Part shown: piece after piece, positions 14,701-26,400 of the stretch
Position numbering within the stretch: position 1 is the stretch's first letter
Layout of the letters: every line of letters starts with the position of its first letter
NCBI RefSeq assembly: GCF_000003815.2
Contig: NC_049980.1
Location: 13,934,638 to 13,998,637, forward strand
Length of the DNA: 64,000 bases
Origin: Branchiostoma floridae
Taxonomy: Eukaryota > Chordata > Leptocardii > Amphioxiformes > Branchiostomatidae
Reading direction: 5' to 3'
Made by a program: the position numbers and the translations under genes
Notes under the pieces: generated by a model
Told to the model about the DNA's origin: nothing
What the model saw: only the letters and a program-made list of their open reading frames with translations
The model's database searches: none

Positions 14701-17700
14701 AACTCACACAAACTAGTCCTACATCCATACTGGGGACCACGACAGCCATGGTGGCACCCCCCCTCATGTCATCCAACCGTACCATCAGCCGTGCGGACTC
14801 CAGAATCACCCTCAACATGCCCACTGCGGTACCAATCACTCTCCAATCACTCATAGTATAACATGCCTGGCTTTTCCTGATTGGTGGATTTTTCTCTCCT
14901 ACAATTATTACATTAAATGCTTCCCTACTTACTCCCTGTGGAAAGTAGACAGTAAGAGAAAAATCCAGAATGAATTTAGCACAATATTGAAATCACTGAA
15001 TGTCATAGGCTTATAAATATTTTCTGTTTAACTTTTGCCAGTTTTTGCCTTGCCTTCAGCAACCTATGCATTATCATCCACCAATCAGGAACACTGAGAT
15101 TGAAAACTGGATGTCAACAAAATATGACTTCAGCCTGCTTGAATTAGTTGAAGAACATCAAAGAGAGTTTCCATGAGTCTGCCAAATATTCATATATCAA
15201 AGCTTAAGTTAATGTAATCCCAAATTTCGTAGTTCAATGTCATTTTGGCAGTATGGCTTTCAGTCCTGTTGACATCTACTATCCACATAATATTGATTTT
15301 GCTGTGCCTTTTGCAACACATGCATGGCATGAATGTCTGCTGTGTCTATGACTCTGCCACTCTTTTCTTCTGTACCCTTGCAAGTTGAAATCTGTCGCAG
15401 CAGCTGTTGTACTGTAGCCTTACCATTTTAATTGTCGTAAATCATGAGCTTACAATATTTATGTACATACAAGTACCATACAAGAATCATGACACTTAGT
15501 TAAATCTTTATAATATTCTAATGAGTCTTAAACCTTTTACTTGTTTCTTGTACAGACCCCTTCCTTCCAGCCTGTTGAGAACAGGTCACCAACAGAACCT
15601 GTCAACAAACCACCACTTCCCTCTCAACAGGACCAACAGGCACAGGGGTACGTTCACTACTGTAACAGCTATTCATTACTGTTCACTATTGTCTTAATAT
15701 CAACTTTTCTTAGCTGCCAGGATTTGTGTGTGGATCGAATGTATGCTACTTAACTAATGTCATGTAAATTGCATAATCCTCATTTGGCACCATGCAAGAA
15801 GGCTGGCAGTCTTGCTAGGAATATAGCTTAAAATTTCCCTTCAAGTAAAAAAAAGTGTTAGCAATGCTAATAGCTATTGATGCATTGGCATGGGCAGTAA
15901 TAAACTATAGGCTGAGCTCATCTTTATGCTGATGTTAACTGTGATGATTCTGCCCTTTCCTAGTAATTCCCCAGTCAAGAGACAGGCTGTTCGGCCCGTC
16001 AGGAGCGGGAAGAACCGCAGCACTTCCCACAGTCCATCTGGAAACAAGGGGCGCAGGAATGCCAGCGGCTCCGACAGTGACATGGAGAGGAAGAGACCAA
16101 AACGGAGGGGCAAACTCCTTCGAAGGAAAGCAAGAGGTAAGCATAGCAGGAACTGTTGGAACTGGTGTTTCCACGTATATCACAAATTAAATATACTAAA
16201 AATTGTGTATTGAACTTTTAAGTAAATTACTTCCTCTCGACCTTGATGCTGTTGTAAGAACTTAGAGTGGTGAGACCACCACAGCACAGGTCAAGAGACA
16301 ATTGTCCTGGACCAGTGGTTGGTTCTAATTTTAATCTATCTACGTTTTTGGGCCATGAAAGGTGTAAGAAAAGATGCTCTATACTGAAATGGAGACTAGT
16401 GTATTTGTATTGTTTGCCATAAAGCTTTACATTTGTGACTCTTTCTTGAAGTTTGGCTGTTGTTCAGGCTTTACTTATTGGAATCTGACATGTCCTAATG
16501 TATAAGTGACACTGTCTGGATGCAGCTGACCATACAAAATTATCAGACATATAATTATGTTAAATGTTACATCATCTCTTTACCTTCCCTCTGCTCTCCT
16601 CAAAAGAGAACTCCCTACCCTACCCTCTTGTGCTTGAAATTTATGTCAGAGGCAGAAGCGCATGTAAGTTCATTCTGACTCCCTTTACTTAATTTGCTTC
16701 ATTCTGTTAGGGGTGGATACCAATATTGTTTCTCCAAGATGCACGCATGTATGTGTGACTCACTGCACTGTACAAACTGCAAAATTACATAAGGCCAAGG
16801 CAGATTTTATGGATGACATCCACTGCAGACTCAAATCTGATGCAAGAGCACAGAAAAGAGATGTCACCATAAATTTTGTTAGTAACAAAACATGCTAACA
16901 AGAAGTCTTAATTAAGTGCATAGACTGCATCAAGAAGTGCATAAACGGTGGCACTTGTGTGGTAGCCAGTTTACCTGAACTACATTTTGTACTGGTACAC
17001 GCAAGGCTACCATATTGCAATATTTCTAGTTTCAGTTTCTTGTCTGTATAATCTTGTCATGTATACCGTCATCAAAATTTAATGAAATCTTCTTTTTTTA
17101 GAGTCAGGCAAAAATCAATGTAAGCACTGATGTCATCCACAAAATTTACAACTTTGGTAATTGGCCAAATGATAACTTCAACACATTTTTCAACGCTAGC
17201 ACTGTGACACTTATTTTTACAAATGTCACAGCACAAAAAACACAACTTTTTAACTAAGTAGTCCTCATTTACGGATTTCTTGAATTTTAAATTATCTTTA
17301 AGTTTATTAAGTAACTTGAGGAAAAACCTTTTCATTTTCGCATTGAAATATTATGTAGTGCATGATTGTCTGGTAAGTCCCCATTGAAACTCTGCAAATG
17401 TTGTGACCATGTCTTTAGGCAAGAAAATGTCAGATGTCCCAGTGCAGGCAGATCAGGAGTCCATACCAGTAGCGGGTACAGCCATCCAGCTAGATGGCAA
17501 TAAGGGTAAACATGTAGTGTGTGCTGTGGGGTGGTCACTAAGACCCCTTTCTACTAGACATGGATTGCCGAGTGATGGTTGAGCAACCAAAGCTGGATTT
17601 GTATGACCCTTGATTTTATAGTCCAAATAAGAACAAAACACACAAAAAGTAAAAAACATTCTTTATCTATGAAATTTGTTGCGTGTCATGATGATGATGA

Positions 17701-19894
17701 TGAAGATCTGTCAAAATCATTGGTTGCTCAGTGTTCAGTTGCAGGCTCAGTCTAGTGGAAGGGGGTGTAAAGCAGTGTACTGTATTATCAGTACTGCCAT
17801 TTTTATGATGCTTTTTTCTTCATACATTTCTAATACATCCTTGTATTTACAGTGCTGTAAATAGCATATACGTTACTTTGCTTACTTAACATGTATTTGA
17901 AGCAACCAGCTGTGGTGTATTATTGGTGGTAGGCTGGTGATAACTTTTTGCTGTGTTTTAGCACTAATAAGGCATGACATGAGTGCATGGCTAGTGATAA
18001 CAATTAGGGTATATGGCAAGTGTGATAAAGAACTAGTAGTACATGAGGCTATAACTGTTTTACTACTTCTACTACTCTCCAAGCAGAGGTTAGGCTCCGG
18101 CTGTTTTTTTAAACGTTTTTTTAGTCATTTTTTATCAGGCTTTATATTTTGTAGTTTATCTTGCTGTGTGAAAACCTAACAGTTTGGCTGGCGTACTTCA
18201 AGAAAAATGACAAAATAGAAAGCCTGATAAAAACGACACAAAAAAACATGATAAAAAACAGCTGGAGCCTAACCTCTGCTTGGAGAGTAACTTCTACCAC
18301 CTTGGTGTTATATGGTGAAGTTTGTTCTGAACAGTCACCCAGTCTTACTTTGAAAGGCACACTCAATTTGATACAGAGTGACATGGACACCAGACACTTA
18401 TGAGGATGCTAAATTGCATAATATGTTAATTTTAATAGCTAAGTAGTCATTTAGTCCAGAAATAAAGGAAAAAAGGAAGAAAAATTTCTGCTCCCAACAA
18501 ACATGTTACATAGATCTACATGTACATATACTCAAAACTGCCCAAGACCACTCAGGAGACCAATGAAATTAGATCAAGGTGTTACATTGGCCAGGTGGTC
18601 ATTCTGAAGAGGTTATGACACTTGACTTACAGGTTTGACTTTACAATGTGAGGTTAAGGTGCTCCTGCAAGAGTTAAAACATGGTTATGTCTGGTATTGG
18701 TTACCTGAGAAGATAGAAGACTGAAAAGATAAAGGTTGGTAAGTTGTTGGTGAGTGAGCCATTGTATACATCGTCTTGCAGGGAAGGGCATGTCTGATGC
18801 ACCAGTGCAGGTGGACCCAGCTTCCATTCCAATAGAGGGCGCTGCTGTACACCTGCTGCCACAACAGGAGAAGCTGTCACCACGGTAACATACAAACTGC
18901 CATATATTTATATATGCTCCACAAATCACTTGTTCACTGATCACTGCATGCTTGAAAGATATTCTTGTAGAAAAGTATGTCCATAAATGTCACAAAAACA
19001 GTAAAGTTTGCCTTTGAAGACCAACCTGATCTGTTGAAAAGGGAACTTTTGTCAGGCACTCGTGTTCTGCTAACAGCTTTTTGCATGACATTGTGTTTAA
19101 CCAATCACTGAGGTGGTAGCCTGCCTCGACTAACTTCCATCCTTTGAATTGCATCAACTGTGATTCAGTGTAACATACCTGACTGGTGCTGGTCTGCTTG
19201 CATGTACTTTTGGCACATATTCCATGCTTTGTTTGCACCCATTGCATGCCCAGAGGTCCTGTTGATGGAGGGGACAGTACACTTGGTGGTGGGAGGTCAG
19301 GCAGAGAGCAGGTGGGAAATGATCATAAGACAACTGTTGCAAAATGACATTAGTCTGTCTTCTGATAAGATTTGGCAGTACTGTTATGATTTGAATGTAC
19401 TGTAAACATGATGAAGGAATACATCATGTAATCTGTGATAGCAAAAAAATCTAGGAAGACATTTTTGGATTCAGCGTATTATTTGTGACACCTTGATGCA
19501 ACTACAGATGACATAATGTAGTTGATTTGTTCTACTTGTACATGTAGTTAGGACATATAATTATACAGAAAAATTCAAATGTCAATTCAATCCTTGATTC
19601 AATCATCTCATCAGTTCGACTTTTCTTCTTAATTTCAGAATGTTGTATCGTGCGAGGTCGTCGACCTTAACTCCATCAAGGGCCCGTCCCGAGGGAAGAG
19701 CAATGCCTACTGGATCGACTTCTGATGTCCCATCAGTGGTGGAGACTCCCCTTCCTGTAGCACCAATGGATGATGATGATAGTGCTTCAGGTTCACCAGT
19801 GTTTAGGAAGAGATCTGCTCTCCAGAGGGAGGGTTTTAGCCAGATGAAACAGCCTTCAACACATCTTCCTGTTAGTTCTCATGGAGAGGAATGA
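5709..19894 (+). CDS. AGBL5: cytosolic carboxypeptidase-like protein 5 (CCP5), tubulin deglutamylase
   Basis: M14D zinc carboxypeptidase. The family removes glutamates, including the branch-point residue, from polyglutamylated tubulin. Exons: 5633(ATG 5709)-5757, 5968-6112, 6583-6754, 7159-7325, 7699-7876, 8440-8618, 9068-9732, 9959-10067, 10326-10461, 11012-11196, 12399-12442, 12489-12686, 13250-13564, 13698-14299, 14691-14828, 15556-15647, 15964-16136, 17419-17505, 18782-18884, 19639-19894. Phases agree throughout, giving 1330 residues. The protein starts [10 protein letters not shown] as in vertebrate CCP5. Zinc ligands are H246 and E249 (HPGE) and H477 (DLHGH); E559 in LECNYN is the catalytic acid; NPDG and RGVNLNR are present. 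A Ser/Thr-rich insert (about 330-440) separates the catalytic halves. The tail after about 650 is low-complexity and basic, making the protein about 440 residues longer than human CCP5 (886). Catalytic exons are secure; tail exons 12399-14828 rest on splice phase alone. Confidence 0.92.
6135..6214 (+). repeat. 40-bp tandem duplication in AGBL5 intron
   Basis: Two near-identical 40-bp copies (6135-6174 and 6175-6214) differ at two or three positions. Each ends with CTCTTGTTTCCAG, which resembles a 3' splice site. It lies just downstream of the exon ending at 6112. Confidence 0.85.
6865..7145 (+). mobile_element. tRNA-derived SINE, old copy
   Basis: The stretch fills most of the intron between exons 6583-6754 and 7159-7325. 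It begins with a tRNA-like head: a degenerate A box around GGCTTAGTGG and a B-box-like GGTTTGATTC. The body (TTGGGAAAGGTACACTAC, CTCACTCCACCCAGATG) resembles a SINE body I associate with marine deuterostome genomes. Ends and target duplication are not clear. Confidence 0.5.
12399..12442 (+). other. AGBL5: 44-nt micro-exon of AGBL5
   Basis: This exon is needed to connect the phase-2 donor at 11196 with the exon opening at 12489. It follows a clear polypyrimidine tract (CTCTCCCAAGCAG) and ends at T|GTAAGT. It codes a basic piece, [14 protein letters not shown]. An earlier donor after 12421 gives the same phase with seven fewer codons. Without this exon the tail goes out of frame, or the previous exon reads on to a stop at 11290. 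Confidence 0.65.
17419..18884 (+). repeat. AGBL5: duplicated exon pair in the AGBL5 tail
   Basis: Exons 17419-17505 and 18782-18884 both begin in phase 1 and code related peptides. The first reads [20 protein letters not shown] and the second [20 protein letters not shown]. The first is 87 nt and symmetric (phase 1 in, phase 1 out), so it can be skipped without loss of frame. The second ends in phase 2 and joins the last exon at 19639. Exon duplication is the simplest reading. Confidence 0.8.
18065..18297. mobile_element. foldback MITE with 8-bp target duplication, hAT-like
   Basis: The element at 18073-18289 (217 bp) is almost entirely two inverted arms starting TACTCTCCAAGCAGAGGTTA; arms continue inward through poly-T and TCAGGCTTT. 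It is flanked by perfect 8-bp direct repeats ACTTCTAC (18065-18072 and 18290-18297). An 8-bp duplication fits the hAT superfamily. There is no coding capacity. It sits in the AGBL5 intron between the two duplicated tail exons. Confidence 0.85.
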
Positions 19895-22230
19895 TTTCAC
19901 ATATTACAGTTACTGTTAGTATTGTTGGGATGGTTTTACTTTGTGGTAGGAAGAAAATGGAGGTTTTCATGGTGCTTTAAATTCGTAGTTAAAACAATTT
20001 TCAAGTACAGTGATGCAAGGGAGATATTAAGGTGTGCCGATTTGATATGAAAGCATTAGTGAAAAAAGAATATCACCATGAAAGTTTCAGGATTGACAGG
20101 AAGTGTTTGCCAGATCACAAGGAGCCTGCAGGTACTTTTTGATATCAACCTTTCCAAGGGAGGGTGTTAGCTGCATGGAGTGGCCTTTGATGTCAGTCTC
20201 TGCTCACTTAAGCAATGTATGTGGTTCAAGTACATAAAAATTGGCATATTTATCTTAACTGGGAGATATTAAGATCTTTTTATCAATTGGACGATGGTTT
20301 TGAAGTCATTTTGTAGGCAGCTTTAGTCTTGAAATTGTTCAAAATTTTGTTTAAGTTTATCAGATATAATATGATTTGACATTCCAAGAATGTTTTGATA
20401 CATTTTACCAGGTAATGTGAGAATAGTCTACTTATAACAGCATTATGGCCTGTTTTAAGTGCTGTGATGATTTTAGAATGATTTGCACTCACTTGTTATT
20501 ATTTGTCAATGAGTGGTAATATATAGCTTCAAAGTGAAATAATGATATGTCTTTTCATATCATCCAGTGCACAAGTATATGTATATGGAGCACAAAATCC
20601 TTGAAGGACGTTGTAAAAAGTTTGTTGTGCCTTTGTCTAGTGTCCATTGTTACTGTTTTGTGTGATGTGACTATAACTTATAAGGTGTTGCTCTGCTGTG
20701 ACATTTCAGTACAAAGTTACTGCAAATACTGTTTCCTTAGTCCAAACTTACATTGTATTTTAGTCTTAACTTCACATGAATGTGACTAAATGATTGTGTT
20801 AGATGATTCAATGACAGAGAACGTGTTAGATTAGGAGAATTTTCATTGATAGTCAATATGACTTTGAATTTTAAAAATTGACAGTAATTTAAGTTTGAAA
20901 CTAGCCCTTTCCCTTTTATATGTTTATGGGCTTTGTGTCTCCACACTTCCATACTTAGATTTCATGAAATGGAATATGGACCAATTTCTAAAATATGTGT
21001 ATGGGTCAACTATCAATTTGCTTGCTTGCTAATAAGGCAAGTCCTGACCAATGTAATTGGCTGTCCTAGTGCAGTCTTTTGACAACGAGTTATTAAAATA
21101 TGTAATTTTCCCTTCAAGAACAGATGACATCATATTCCGTACCAACTATCTTTTTCTTCCTATAGGCAGCTGCATGTAGTATGTTTAAAAGTTAAATATT
21201 TTTGCAACGATAGCAACAATGTACATGTATATTTTTATGTTTTATATTTATCCTTTTGTCATACTCATATCAGTTCTAAACTGTGAACATTGAAATCATT
21301 TTTTGATTAGTAATAATTTTTAATGACTAACCAGTCTTAGAGGTAAGGTACTGTTACAGAAACTTCCTTGCTTGTTTACATTGACATAAATCATAATATG
21401 TTGATTTGTTACTTTTAAAAGTAACAGTGCCATGTACTTGTGTATTCCCTGTCTGTCAGAATTTCCATGTGGAGACTTCAAGAGGTGCACATTGTAAGTC
21501 TGTAATACTTCTTTTCATGATCCAAAGAAATTTGGGTGTAACAAAAATAGTTTGTACTTAAAAAAAAGAATCTATTTATGCTGTTACATTAGGTATTGTT
21601 TATCTATGCATTATTGTTAGAGATACTTCTTAACACTTTACATTACATTTAAGTTTGACTGCTAGTGGACACAGTTACCACTGTAAGGTTGATCCATGCC
21701 ATAATGTAATGGTGCGTTAGAGTCAGAGGATACTGTATTACAATGTCCTGTGTCCAATTTGTGGAAAAGTCCAACTACCATGTAGCAGTTAATGATACTG
21801 TGGTTGCAGTTGATGTTTTATGTTTTGAAGTGGACAAAAATATATTATCTTCCAAGAAACATCTTGCCTTCTTGTGGGATGTGTTCAGTTCACATACTAT
21901 ATCACAATGATAGCGGTCGCTTCAATAGGAAGAGGACCTATGAAACGCCTTAAGATGTTACACACCAGCTGCATAAGACCAGGCTTCACTCAGGTTGTTA
22001 TGTGGACTGTAAATCACACAAACGAGCATTTTTGATGGTGAGCCAGTCCACAATTATAATTCCCTTGCATACCAGCATCACCTTGAGGTATGTTTTCAGG
22101 AATGAGTGAATGTGTGTGTGTGTGTGTGTGTTTCTGTGTGTGAGTGTGTCATAGAACTCTTCTTTTAAAGACACTGTCTATACTGACATTTGTACATGAA
22201 TAATAAACCTTATAAAAAGTGCAACTAATG
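19895..22230 (+). other. AGBL5: probable long 3' UTR of AGBL5
   Basis: After the TGA at 19892-19894 there are about 2.3 kb of AT-rich sequence with no coding signal. The first clear AATAAA on this strand is at 22202-22207; another is at 22641-22646. A (TG)n run lies at about 22114-22142. The extent is inferred from poly(A) signals only. Confidence 0.45.
22110..22150. repeat. (TG)n microsatellite
   Basis: Short TG run with one TTTC interruption, near the inferred 3' end of AGBL5. Confidence 0.85.
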
Positions 22231-22239
22231 CCAGGTTTA

Positions 22240-23484
22240 CAATAACCACTACACGTGGAACTTTTATTTCCAAAAGGGTTGAATATTGTTCCAGTTTTGT
22301 CTGTTTCCCAATAGAGAAAGCTACAATATCTGGGCAACTGTGGACCTGAAAAATGGGTATAGTACAGTTTCATCATACATGTCTGAAAGTTGGGGGTCTA
22401 TTCTACAAATCTGAGTGTACAATATGTATATCCTGTTCATAATTCTGCAACAAAATAAGTATAAATGTGCAGTGCACTAGAGAAAGTGCAAAAGTCCAAC
22501 TTATATGGGATGTCACCCGTTCTGGAAACACTGGTATGGCTAACAAAGTGCACACCACCAGTCTGTGTGTACAATGCTACTCCAATGTAAAGGAATGAAG
22601 TAGCGAAAGCCCTTTAAAAAAGTATTAACTTTGAACAATTAATAAACCAGGTTTTCATCTATTGTTACATGTAGTGCTCAAAAGCATCCTTCAGTAGGGA
22701 GGACAAGTGTTTGAAGTAAGATATAGATACTAACTAATATTCTCAAGTACTGTTTAAATTTGTGATTGAAATAATGAATGGGATTGATCAACAAAACCAA
22801 GTCAAATTGGTTTCCTTTACCAAACCAGTCTGTGACAGGTGTAGTGAGGACTTGTTTGTTGCCTGAGAAGGGTAGGCCAGTCATATACAATTATGCCCTT
22901 CTCAAAAACAGTATTCAGATTTGCGCTTCAAATTAAATCAATGCTGAATCACTGTATGTTCAAGTACATATAATATCACTATGTATGTCATATTTCATGT
23001 AGGAACTGGCAACAACACTGGAAAGGCTTACATGTATATTACAATAGCCACAAATGGAAAGTCTCAGATCAAACTGCATGAAGTTGTACCTTTGCATTGC
23101 ATCTGCTACTCTATATAGCAAAAGATGCCATTGAATGTTTAAATGGTGATGGATGCATCTCAATGATTCAATGAATATACATGCACAATACCTAAAGCAA
23201 TATGGAAATGATATGTAAGGTTACCAAGATTTCTGGCGCTACTGTAGTTCTATGTATGACAACCTTTGACCCATTACAATGTATTTACAATTAAGACACT
23301 GAGACACGAAAACACATTTTAAGTGACTTATCATTAAGTTATCCCATACACTTAGTAAAGAGGGTTCTGTTGCTCACTGCCCTCAACTACACCTTTCTAT
23401 GTTTCTAGACTGGTCCATATTGATAAATGTGACCCACCAGAGAGTGGTTATCATGTCATTAGGTGGGTGAATCAGGCATTATCT
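22240..23484 (-). other. TBPL1: probable 3' UTR of TBPL1
   Basis: No coding signal is seen between the TBPL1 stop and the AGBL5 end. A minus-strand AATAAA (TTTATT on plus) lies at 22263-22268, facing the AGBL5 AATAAA at 22202-22207. The extent is inferred. Confidence 0.4.
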
Positions 23485-26400
23485 TCAGTCATCTTCCTCA
23501 TCATCCTCACTGTCTTCCTCTTCTTCACTATCATCGATGTTACCCTCCCCGGCAGCACCCCTTCGCGGACCCCGTACCACCTCATCTCCTCGGAACTCAT
23601 GAACCAATGGATAGATGTGTTCTATAGCTCTTTGGATGTTAGCCACACAGGGTGCTGGTAAGAGGGAAGAAGATGCGTGTTTCACTCACATGATAGGTGC
23701 ATGTACAATTTTGTTCAACAAATATTGTAATTCTTCATGTCTAAAGCAATGCTCAAGAAGACCACTCATGGAACCAATAAAATCTGGTCCATGTGGTCAC
23801 TATTGACAGGATTCTTAATGCTTTTGTTGATGGGGAAAAATATCTAAGGATGCCCAAGACATGGTAACATACATGTAGGCCAGGTTATCCTCACGTTGAC
23901 GTGGTCACAGGAGACATAGCTGTATGTGACAGTAGATTTATGCATCATGGCTAATCTAACTACCTGTCAAAATCTAACTACCTGTGACAATATTTCTTGC
24001 AGATGTTCTTGTTACTACATATCAAACTACATGTATATCAGTATATGTATACCACACTTAACATTTATGTTTCATTACCTCCATGAAATGTCATGGAGGT
24101 TATATTTTACCCCGCGTTTGTCTGTCTGTGTGTCTGTCTGTGTGTACATTTCATGGAGGTTATATTTTACCCCGCGTTTGTCTGTCTGTGTGTCTGTCTG
24201 TGTGTAAACAAGATAACTCAAGAACGGCTGGGTGGATTGGTTTGATACTTGGTGTGTTGGTAGGGTGTGATGAAAGCTGGAAATGATTAGATTTTGGGTC
24301 CCCTAGCGGCTCCCCTTGGTACTGCAGCGCAACTTCCGGTTTTGCTATCTTGGTGTTCTGAACATGCTACGGTCACGATTTTTGAGTATTAGAAAGCTCT
24401 TGTGCTCAGGAAGAAGGGACATAAGTTTGGGCCCCCTAGCGTCTAGTTTTGGGATAGCAGGGGCATTTTTGTCAAAAACTTCTGACAAGGATAACTCAAG
24501 AAGGGAATAACGGATTTTCATGATTTTTGGTATGTAGGTACCTTGTACAAGATGATGCTAATTATGCAAAGTAGGAGCAAATTTGCATAATTAATGACAA
24601 CATTCAATCATAGCAGTTTTTTCTATGTATCTCTTGTCTTTGACGTGATATGGTCTTGACATTTGGGTGGTAGATAGCTTTCAGTGTCATGACAAAGTGG
24701 AGCAAATTTCAGCCCCCTAACATTTAATTTAGGAACTGCAGGGGCGTTTTTGTCAAGACATTCCAAAGAGGATAACTGCAGGAAGGATTGACGGATTTGC
24801 ATCATATTAGGCATGCGGGTACCTTAGGCAAAGATGTTCATAATGATATACATGTTATGCAAATGAGGACTTAATTTGCATAATTAATGAGGAAATTGTA
24901 TAATTCCATTGTTTTCAATAACTGGACTTCAATAAATGTAACACATGTTAATTATGATAGGTGGAATATAAGCAGATACTAAATATGGTAATGAGGAACT
25001 TATTTGCATAATTTATGTAAAAATTGCAAAACCGCTTTATGATTAATAATGGGAATTTTATAATTGTGACATGCATGTGTACGTTTGTCAATGATGAACA
25101 ACACCATGCATAAATTATGTTAATGTCTTAGTCATTTGCATGAAATTTACAAAAGCTCTAAATTTTCATGGAGGTATGAGGTCGCCGAACTCTAGTTTTA
25201 ATATATGTTTCACCATTTAGAACATACATGTTTATAATGTACACAGGCTTTTAGGCAGGCAAGCATCCAGACAAATTAGCAAGAAATTAGACACACTAGA
25301 GGCCCTAAAACTGGGGAGCAGATCCTTTGACAAGCATGAAATTCTGATTGACCAGGGATGCCACTAGGTCACAGTCTTCTACTGTGACCTCTCTGACAGT
25401 AATTTTGCCCCTAAGGAACCTTAGAATGCACAATTTTAACTTGAGATTCTCAAAAACTTTGTACCATGGAAGGTAGATGCCCCCAGACCCCCCTACAATA
25501 GTCGTGCCTATATCACTTACCGCAACTCACCAAGAAATTTGGACTCTCAATTATAAAATCCTAGATGGAGGAACCCGACTAACCTGTGCATGTAATACTG
25601 CCTGTAGAGAAAATCTTCATCACAGCCTTGGGGTCCCTGATTTTGTAGGTCACTCCTGGGTGGAGCTCTGGCTCATAGCTGGTACAGAAAAAGATTCAAA
25701 GTAATCTCCATCCAGTTTTAGCTCACTGAAGAGCTAACATTCAACTGGTGGTGACAGCGAAGGCAGACACTTTACGTACAGTACTTACAAGTTCACTGTA
25801 CCAGGGAAATTCCCCTAGCTCTTTTAAACAGGAACTGGACCATGGCTTAATATCAGTTATATTCTTATAACGACTGCAACCATGTCCAGTAGCATGTATG
25901 TCAGGTGAGCGATAATAGCCAGGATTTGAAATGCTAATCTCTTGGTGCAGACTGAGAGGCAGGGTCACTAGCCACTGGACTACACATGCTACACAACAAA
26001 ATAATTTAAAGAAATGAATATTACATTTACAATTAAGATCATAGTCAAAAGTTACTTGATGTCTAGGCAAAAAAGTATACAAAATTTCACTATTTACACT
26101 TCATTGTACTGACAATGAGGTACATGTAGCTATCCTGATACATGTACGTGTATACATTTGAACAATGATGTACACATGTGTACATACTGTACCTTGCATT
26201 TTCCTTGTGGTGTTTGGAAAAGAGGGTGATTTTGATGGTGAAGGGCATGGCACATATCCCCAGCACATTCACCACCTTGAACTCACTAAAGTGCACCTTT
26301 CAAAGTAAAACAAACCTAATGTCAAAACACTATCATTTATTTTATACAATATACGCACAGAGCTGTACAGTATGTCTGGCTTTATACCTTGTTCCCAAAA

